Shown here: positions 56,585-64,000 of the stretch, piece after piece
Layout: each line of letters starts with the position of its first letter
Numbering within the stretch: the first letter of the stretch is position 1
Assembly: GCA_963930655.1 (NCBI GenBank)
Contig: OZ005618.1
Span: 22,666,501 to 22,730,500, forward strand
Reading direction: 5' to 3'
Length of the DNA: 64,000 bases
From: Myrica gale
Taxonomy: Eukaryota; Streptophyta; Magnoliopsida; Fagales; Myricaceae
Notes under the pieces: generated by a model
Told to the model about the DNA's origin: nothing
Seen by the model: only the letters and a program-made list of their open reading frames with translations
Database searches by the model: none
Program-made: the position numbers and the translations under genes

Positions 56585-59433
56585 TCAGTCGTTCCACATT
56601 GAGAAAACACCAGGATTCGGTTCCTGAACGGAGTCCCCCGTCCAGCCTCCATAACTCCCAGAAGGCATGTCGTAGTCAACCTTCACGAGGGGGAGTTCAT
56701 CGGTAGATCCCACTGCATTTCCCGACGTGGAATTGGGAGCTATGGCAAGCCCATTCCCAAGATATCCTCCACTGTAACTCCCAGTAGAACTGCCGTTATT
56801 CTCCATCACAGATGAAGAAGAACCCATGTTCATCAAACCCTGAAGTAAAGCGGGGTGGTTCTGAAGGTAACTGTTGTAAAACTGAGAATTCTGGCTCGGT
56901 TGGTGAAGAAACGAACCATGTTTCTGGTGCAAATGGAGCTGCGTTTGGATGTAACTCTGGTGAAATGAGGGGTCATGCGTGTACGGAGGAATCTCCTGGT
57001 TTTGAAGGGTTAGTAAAGGCTGGGGCTGATCAAATGGCGGCTGCATTAGAGGATATGCTTGTAACGTCCTGCTAGAGCTTGAGCCACCGTAGTGAAAGCT
57101 TGAGCCAAGAGCGATCATTTCCTCCCGTTTTCTTGAAGATTCGATGGCTTGAGCCTCCTTTAACCGTTTGGCGGCCCCTCCCCCAATGGGGAGAGTGTTG
57201 CTTTCTAGAATGCTTTTCACGTCATAACGATTCATGTCAAAGTTGGTGACTGCGTTAAGGCCTCTAAACTTTATTGCTGCAATGTCATACGCTTCTGCTG
57301 CTTCCTCTTCGGTACCTTTTATGATTTATACAGAATTAGTAGCGGCCCCTAATATTGCAACTCTTGTTTTGGGTAATCGACGAAACCTACTAAAGATTGT
57401 TCCTCCGCGTTATTATATGGTGCTGTTATCTATGTGAGAAGGCTAGTCTTTACGGTCGCATATTACTTGGTAAAAATCCAATGTGTGCATGGAGGATCAA
57501 ATGACTTACTGAAAGTTCCCAAGTAGAGATCTTTGTTTCCTGCAACTCTGCCAATCCTTGCTTGCCATCTCCCATGTTGATGATGCCTGCTTACATATGC
57601 ACGTGTCCTTGAGAAATTGAGAATGAAAGTGAGTAGGGGAGGGAGGGAGGGAGGGAGAGAGAGAGACATCTTTCTACCTTGTGACACCCCGATACATGGA
57701 TGCGCCCCTAGAAAAGCCACTACTCTTCCTGAAATTCATCCGCAGAATCAAATATAGAGCTTTTAAGTTGCAAGTAGCAGAATTATAAAGAACTCAAGAG
57801 AAGACACTAAATTTGTTCTCAATAGGTGCAAATCTGCAGGTCAAGTATGTGTATATATATATATACACACACACTGCAACTAATTCATGAAGAAGTCGCT
57901 CATTAATGTCCTATCTTCTAGCCAAAAGAAAAAAATGAAGTTCCCACGTTCTTGTGATTGTTAAATATAGTTTGCATGATTATTAAATACCAAAACTGTT
58001 CTGAAGCAGAATATTCTTCTAGTCTTATAAGTTAATAAACTCCACCTAGCTAGCTCTTACCTTCGAATAGAGGCCACAAATTCTTGTCTTGTCATGTTCT
58101 TCATCTCCTCCAATTCCTTCTCGTAGTTACTGATCTGCAACAGCAATTGAAAATTACTCAGCTTCCACGTATCAAGTCCACCTCGAGCAGATTAAGGACA
58201 CAGACTAATCTCGATTTACGATCGAGTTGTCCATGATAGCGCGGCAGCAAAAACTTACTGGAAAATTGGTAGTGGTGGTTGTTCCCCAGTACTTCAGTGC
58301 AGCAAGATCATAGGCCCTAGCTGCTTTCTCTTCTTTGTCATACCCACCTGCTCAAAAAGACGAAACTAGCTAAAACCATATGCTTTGGCAAATGTTGTTT
58401 CTATATAGAAATTATACTATTACCGGAAATGAAAACGAAAATGACTAAAAGGAACTCTTTGGATAAGAAATGAATGGAGAAACAGCACTCACCCAAATAA
58501 ACTGTAGGAGAAGATGAAGAAAAAGAGCACCATCATGAGAACGGAGAAGTTAGAAATATTGTTCGAAATTAGTAATGAAGTGAAGAACAGGAAAATAATC
58601 GCCATAGAAATGTGTTAGGGTTTACCTTGGCGACCTTTCCTGGATTGCCCTTCCCTTCTGCAACTGTTATCCCAGAGATGAGCTTCATACCTTCCTGTCC
58701 ATCTATGCCTATAGTTCGACAGAATAAACCCATTAAGAAGTGCGAATTGAGTTTGTAAAAGTTGCGAGTAGTCAAGAAAAGAAACATTGCTCTCTGAACA
58801 GATGCCAGTCGTCAAAACACGGACCTGGTTACGCCACGATATATTGATGTTCTTTGCCCAAAAGTATCCAAAGTCCTTCTACGGGTGGCTTCAACAGTAT
58901 TTGGACTATCGCCGCTTGTTTCACAAGCGGACCCTTTACCACTACCCATAGACAATGTTAGAGACTGCAAACTATTAGCGTTTTCTTGAAATTCGTAATT
59001 GCTAGAGGTCGCTACTACTGTGTTTTGCACTGGCACTATACTGTTGCTTTGGAACAGGTAATCAGAATCATTGGCCTGAATTTCATTGAAGGCTACAAGA
59101 TCTGACTGATTTTCAGATTTGCTCGCACCAAGAAAATCAGCAACCTGCGGAACTTCACCGCTGCCATGGGAATTCATCAGATTCCACGTCTCTGCAAATT
59201 TACAAAGATGAGAGAGAGGGAGAGACAGAAAGAGGAGTAGAAGAAAAAAAGAAGAATCGGAAGAAGTACTGGAACAGAAAAGTGTCAAAAGTACCTTGGC
59301 TATGGAATGGATTGTCCATATTGTCATTTACTAGCCCTAGAGAAAAATGATGAGACTGAATTGTTTGCAGATGTGCTGGTAACGAAGAATGATTGGGAGA
59401 AAGAGGAAAAGAAAGCCAGTTGTTTGAATTCAT
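56585..59433 (-). CDS. PLT1/PLT2: PLETHORA1/2-like AP2 transcription factor
   Basis: Nine minus-strand exons: 59433-59295, 59191-58825, 58708-58626, 58501-58493 (9 nt), 58347-58259, 58134-58061, 57728-57678, 57586-57510, 57315-56585. All are GT-AG and in phase; 1,620 nt, 539 residues. The protein starts [19 protein letters not shown] and has VPQVADFLG and [11 protein letters not shown], as in Arabidopsis PLT1/PLT2. Then comes the euANT-type segment [14 protein letters not shown] before AP2 repeat 1 (about 161-231; [20 protein letters not shown]). The linker ends in [17 protein letters not shown], and AP2 repeat 2 follows (about 263-325; [19 protein letters not shown]). The tail has [20 protein letters not shown] and ends [10 protein letters not shown]. 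PLTs are nuclear, auxin-graded activators that set root stem-cell niche identity. PLT1 versus PLT2 cannot be decided. A leader acceptor (TTGCAG at 59487) suggests a leader intron. Confidence 0.95.
58493..58501 (-). other. 9-nt microexon of the PLT gene
   Basis: CTACAG|TTTATTTGG|GTGAGT on the minus strand. It codes for the VYLG portion of AP2 repeat 1 (G|TT TAT TTG G|). Without it the frame would be kept but the repeat would lose three residues. Known as a conserved feature of the ANT/AIL genes. Confidence 0.92.
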
Positions 59434-60200
59434 GGAGCTCTTATTCCTTGACTTCTATCTCCTATTCTTCAAAAATCAATAATCCCCTGCAAGTAACAAA
59501 CATGAATTAGAATACAAGTACTGGAGCAATATATGTTTTAAGGAAAAGGAAAGAGGAAGAGGAAGAACTGTTATGAGTCCAACCAAGTAACTAGGGTTTG
59601 CGTCAGTCGAGACTCTTTTCTCTCTGCCTCCCTCCCTCTCTCTCTCTCAGTTTTTAAGTTTAGGAGAAAAGGAGGAAGAGTTGCTGAAAAGAATCTTTAG
59701 TAAGGTACACGGTACTTAAAATTGCTCTCTTGCTTCTCAAATGAGCTGCTCCTTTCTAACCCCCTTTGCAGTGGTCATTTTTGGGTGGTCTAACTCTCTT
59801 CAAAGTTTCCCAACACTTCAAACGAGGTCATAACCTATTATAATACTTTCTGGATATTATTTTCTATACAACACTATGAAGGGACACGATCGACTGTCAT
59901 ACAAACACTATGAGTTCAGCTTCTTCAGTCTCTGCACTAAGACAAACCCACAATTCCATCTGAAAAAATCCAAACCCAACCTCTCTCTCTCCCCCCACTT
60001 GGTTTATTGGAACTCTCGACCTCGTTCTGTGCAGTAAATGACTCCCCAAAGCCCAGCATTCACACACTCTGCAAATAATCCCAGTCTCAATATTGACACT
60101 CTACGTAAAGCTACCGACCTCTTTCTCTCACTTGTCTCCGAGTCCAAACTAAGCTAGTAGCAGACGATCAAACGCATTAACCATAGAAGATCTCCCAATT
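59434..60200 (-). promoter_or_regulatory. PLT 5' leader and proximal upstream region
   Basis: The leader exon next to the ATG spans 59434-59486, preceded by TTACTTGCAG, an acceptor. CT/GA-rich tracts occur at 59630-59650 and 59980-59995. The upstream leader exon, TATA box and transcription start could not be fixed. Confidence 0.45.
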
Positions 60201-63200
60201 GAGTACTCAGGGGTATTCACCTAAGAAACCCAATTTGTGGATCCCCGAGTCCTGCATGTGTTAAAGATGCATGTGTACGGACATACAATATTATAAAGGA
60301 AAAATCCGACATATTGAATAATTAAAGTACTGAAGAAGGAGTGAGGATTACTCTTGTGCAAGTTTACACCGACTCTGCCTATTATAAAAAACAGAATACA
60401 AAAAGAGATTAAGAAAGATTGAAGGATTTCGTTGGTTCCCCCAAGTAGAAATCTGTTGACCACCTAATCGATTTTCGCACCCGTCAAAAGGTGAAAAGCA
60501 GAAGAAAATTAAAAATTTCATTATAAAAAGAAATGTTAGAAGTCACGTCCATTACAAAGTGGAAGCTTGTACACTATGCTTTCTGTCATCCAGTAAGTCT
60601 AAAGCTTAAAATATTGAATTACTTAACCTAGCTAGAATGACTCCCACACCAACCTTAAAAAAAGTTATCATGCTGTACAATCCAACTTTCACTAGCTACA
60701 TGGACTGTTGACTTCAAAAGGTCATTGTCTTGCATGTAGTCTATCGCATACACAGAGCCTAGCTAGTGAAAATTTTACCTAATATGTATTTCAATTATCA
60801 CTAGCTAGACATATATAATTAACACAGGCAAAACATCAACTTAATAATTTCTCCAAAATTCGGGTAATGTTCGAGCGTATCCAAATTGATAAGATATATA
60901 AGTGTGATCACTAAATCAGCAATGGACATATAGTACTTAGATTAATCACGAAGTTGAGGTCACGTGCCTAATATGTCCAAAATCTGTGCATCTTCCTTAG
61001 TGTACGCTAGCCTATACCATCTTAGCAAAATGTCTTCGGCCCATAGTTCTAAAATTGCTGCTTCCTTCATTTGCAATTTTTGGAAGCCTTCAGATCAAAG
61101 TATGCATTCGTGGATTGCATATAACAATGAAGATCAGAGAGAGAGAATCTGCCGCAAAAGTATTCATGAGTCTTTGTCGGGGTTTTTGGATATCAAAAGT
61201 GTACATTTGACACATGATCATCAACTTGGTTTTTCTGTTAGGCCACCGAATCATTAATGTGTCATCACTTCCAGACTGAACTCCTGCAGAATTTTCAGAA
61301 TATATAGCCATGTACTTGCTAGGGAACCACAGCTATAGGAATCTATACACATTTTATAAACCTTTAACAGTTTGCAGAAAATAAAAGAAACAACCTAAAT
61401 CACCTGTCAGAATATATGCATGACATGGTTCCCATCAAATTCTTGACCATTAATATAAGGCTACGTTGACTATCATGCACCACAATAAGCAGGCAAAACC
61501 CACGTCTCTCGCTTTCTTTAACCCTTTCAACTGTAAAACCTCCAAACAGTTCAGACTTGCCCTAAACTATAGAAGAAGAAGAAGAAACGAAAAGAAGAAA
61601 CCCTTTAACATGGTCCAAATAAAAATAAGAAAGAAAATTACAAATACTCTTAAGAAAAATTAGAAGTACTGGTGGTGATCAAGAATTTAGAACAAAAATA
61701 TTGCAAAGTAAAAACATGAACTACGTACTGTCTTGTCTGTGCGCAACCCCTAGCAAGGGAAAACGAGAAAACCAAAAAAGCGAAAGGTGGGGAGAGAGAT
61801 CTCTCTCTCTCTCTCGCTCGCTATCTCTTTCGTTCTTGAAAGACGGAAATGCAGTAGGCCGCGTTGTGGGGATTCGCCACCGGCCATTTACGGTAAGAGG
61901 TCATTTAATCAGACCCTCACGCCGTTTCAGGTTCACAGACCAAATCCAGACGAATGTGACTGACACGTGTCAGTTCCTTTGCGGCTTTTGGCTTTTGGTT
62001 TTGGAAGTTGCAGTCAGACGGACCAATTATCCGGTTTGCATGCTTCCACATAGATAATATACATAATAAAGAAGGGGGGAACTTTGACCAGAAGTATGAC
62101 CACGATGCAGATTATATGATGCCTACTTACTATATTGCCCTTGGACCCTACAATACCAACTTTTTCTCCAATTTTTATCTCTTCACAAAAATGATTTAAG
62201 TTCAATGGCTTATGATTTAAGTTAAATCTCAGGATTAAACCGGTGAATTTAACTCTCAGCTGTAGTTTATTGGTATGTTAGTTTAGCTAACAAAATCTTG
62301 TAATTAGCAAGCAAAAAGAAGGAATCCCTAATTCGTTTGGATAAGAAAAATTAAGGAATGTGTGGTTTCTCCAAGCAGACAGCCAAGAACACGAAGTTAA
62401 AATAAAATATAAAAAATATTTTAACTGAATATCAAATAATTAAAACCACTAAACTCGAGGTTAAGTGAAATTCCCGTGGGCTGCATTTAGGACTCTAAAA
62501 ATGCTATTGGAGTCTTGGAGATATATAATTCTGAAAAACAAGTTGGCCACCATGTAAATATACTAAAATATATATGTATAGGACCTATAGGTATAGGGGT
62601 GTTTCCCTTCCCCACCGGGAAGAAGTAGATGGGAATGCTAGTAAATAGAATGAAGGAATGAGGGTATTTTGGGGATTAGCAGATCACGAGAATCCAGAGG
62701 GAAAAATTGAGAGTTTCCAAGAGGTGGGAGGAAACGCCGGGAAAGTGCTCGTGTCGCCTCGAAATGAAGCACTTGAAAAGGCAAATGAATTTCTGGGAGC
62801 CCTTGTTCTCTTGTACAAACCCTACTCAGTAGTCAGTACTTATAGAGTTAGGGGCACTTGTTTTGAAACAGTACTAGAGCGTTTAGCAGGAGATAGACGA
62901 TCAAAAGAAAATATTAAATGGAGAAGATAGAGTGAAAAAGATGGTAGCCCTTGTCTGGCACTCTTGACTTTTGTTCATTATGAATCAGTTTGCCGGCCAG
63001 CAGTAAGATTGACACACACCGGATCCACGGCATATGAAAAACAAAGGGGGCAGGACGATCGAGTACCTTATATTGAGGAGGAAGAGGAAATATTGCTAGT
63101 ACAGAGAGTATATATGAGACAAGCCTGCCGTTCTGCTCTTTCGAGTTCAAACAAAAAGAAGTACAGCAGCTAGCAATACGCATGGGCATGGCTATAGTAG

Positions 63201-64000
63201 AGCAAATCTAGGCTATCTAAACTGGGTTTTTTCGGGGTTCCTAAAGATGTGGTGGACATGATAGCTAGGGTTTACTTGGTGTACAGCGTAGCTTTTAATT
63301 TTCAATAGCAGTATCAAAGGAATTCCAAGTGATCCTGATCTGTGCATCACCATATATATATTTCTTGTTTAAATTCCACGTCCTAAAATTAATACATCTC
63401 CTGTTTTGACAAATTATAAATACCCAATATTAATTAGAAAAGACTATCAATTATATTCTTATTAAAAGGAGTGTACCCTCTTCCATATTGAGCAAATGGT
63501 CTTTTAGGAGATACCAATTAAAGAGTGTCAGAATAGGAAATTAAGTCATTTCGGATAAAACTATTTGCTGGTGTATATGTCAATGCAACTCTGCCACATA
63601 GAACACCAAGTTTGTTTTGAATTAAAAGGTAAACATAGTTGGACAAGGGATCAAATAGTAATGGAGCCAATTACAGTAATACTAGAGAGTTTTCCAGATA
63701 GCAGTCCATTGCTGGCCACAGCAGCCCTAGTGAGCATTCAATGAATGTGGCTAATTAAATTCAGCCAAAGCCAAGCGAGATTACAGTGAAGATCTAATGA
63801 GCCAGGCTCCTTAAATAAGTATGGGGTTTGAGAAATACAAATCAAATTAATCATCAGTTGCTAAGTTGGAGGTTTAATTAATGAGCTTAATTATAAAGTG
63901 GCTATTTCTTCAAACTTAGGAAATGCCAATTATCGGGCGATAATATATACCTGTATTCTAATAGCCCATTCAATATCTCTAATCTTGAAATGACATTAGC
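60201..64000. other. Far upstream region, no gene supported
   Basis: ORFs at 60964-61257, 61701-62057 and 62658-62930 lack family motifs and a good initiation context. A CT/GA repeat lies at 61795-61820. No terminal-repeat element was resolved. The stretch is presumably intergenic and distal regulatory DNA. Confidence 0.5.

Noticed and set aside
60964-61257. 97-codon plus-strand ORF upstream of PLT
   Set aside because: Starts with GTG, no motif recognised, isolated in intergenic DNA.
62658-62930. 90-codon plus-strand ORF
   Set aside because: No family resemblance, no introns or neighbouring exons; random-length ORF in non-coding DNA.

Overview
The window is nuclear DNA of a flowering plant, most likely a woody core eudicot. 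The evidence is AT-rich intergenic sequence, GT-AG introns, plant-specific gene families (WIP zinc finger, PLETHORA AP2, A20/AN1 stress protein, mitochondrial CcmE, ZTP29-type ZIP transporter) and many plant transposons (MULE, hAT, SINE, TRIM, solo LTRs). No species marker was recognised. All similarity calls are from memory of the families; no search was run.

Layout. 1-6.5 kb: intergenic, with small transposon relics. 6.7-9.3 kb (+): WIP2-type C2H2 zinc-finger gene with a TRIM retroelement in its intron. 14.1-21.9 kb (-): a 12-exon ZTP29-like zinc transporter with SINEs in two introns. 22.76-27.73 kb: a complete Mutator-like element with 306-bp terminal inverted repeats and a perfect 9-bp target duplication. 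It carries a damaged MuDR-type transposase (-) and an intact three-exon gene for a GRF zinc-finger protein with a C-terminal membrane segment (+). The two genes are convergent, each starting at its own TIR. 28.1-30.2 kb: a hAT element containing a probable solo LTR. 32.0-32.8 kb (+): intronless, GC-rich CCME. 34.0-36.5 kb: a hAT element inserted into another of the same family. 39.58-41.87 kb: a larger member of that family, with a hAT transposase C-terminal relic and a regular array of GTGTCGACAC palindromes, ending about 220 bp upstream of the apparent leader of the next gene. 44.3-44.9 kb (+): A20/AN1 stress-associated protein with an intron in its 5' leader. 46.3-47.8 and 51.2-51.8 kb (-): two broken PRELI/MSF1 gene copies; the first is split by a hAT element and an LTR-like insert. 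49.5-50.1 kb: a MULE-type MITE. 53.2-54.2 kb: a fourth member of the ACCGG-rich hAT family. 56.6-59.4 kb (-): a PLETHORA1/2-like double-AP2 regulator with the 9-nt microexon, followed downstream by a perfect 27-bp hairpin. 59.5-64 kb: PLT upstream region with no supportable gene.

The host genes are unrelated housekeeping and developmental genes with no operon-like link. The most interesting structure is the MULE, whose convergent two-gene layout resembles maize MuDR (mudrA/mudrB) but with a GRF-finger membrane protein in the second position. Next are the helically spaced palindrome arrays inside the ACCGG-rich hAT family.
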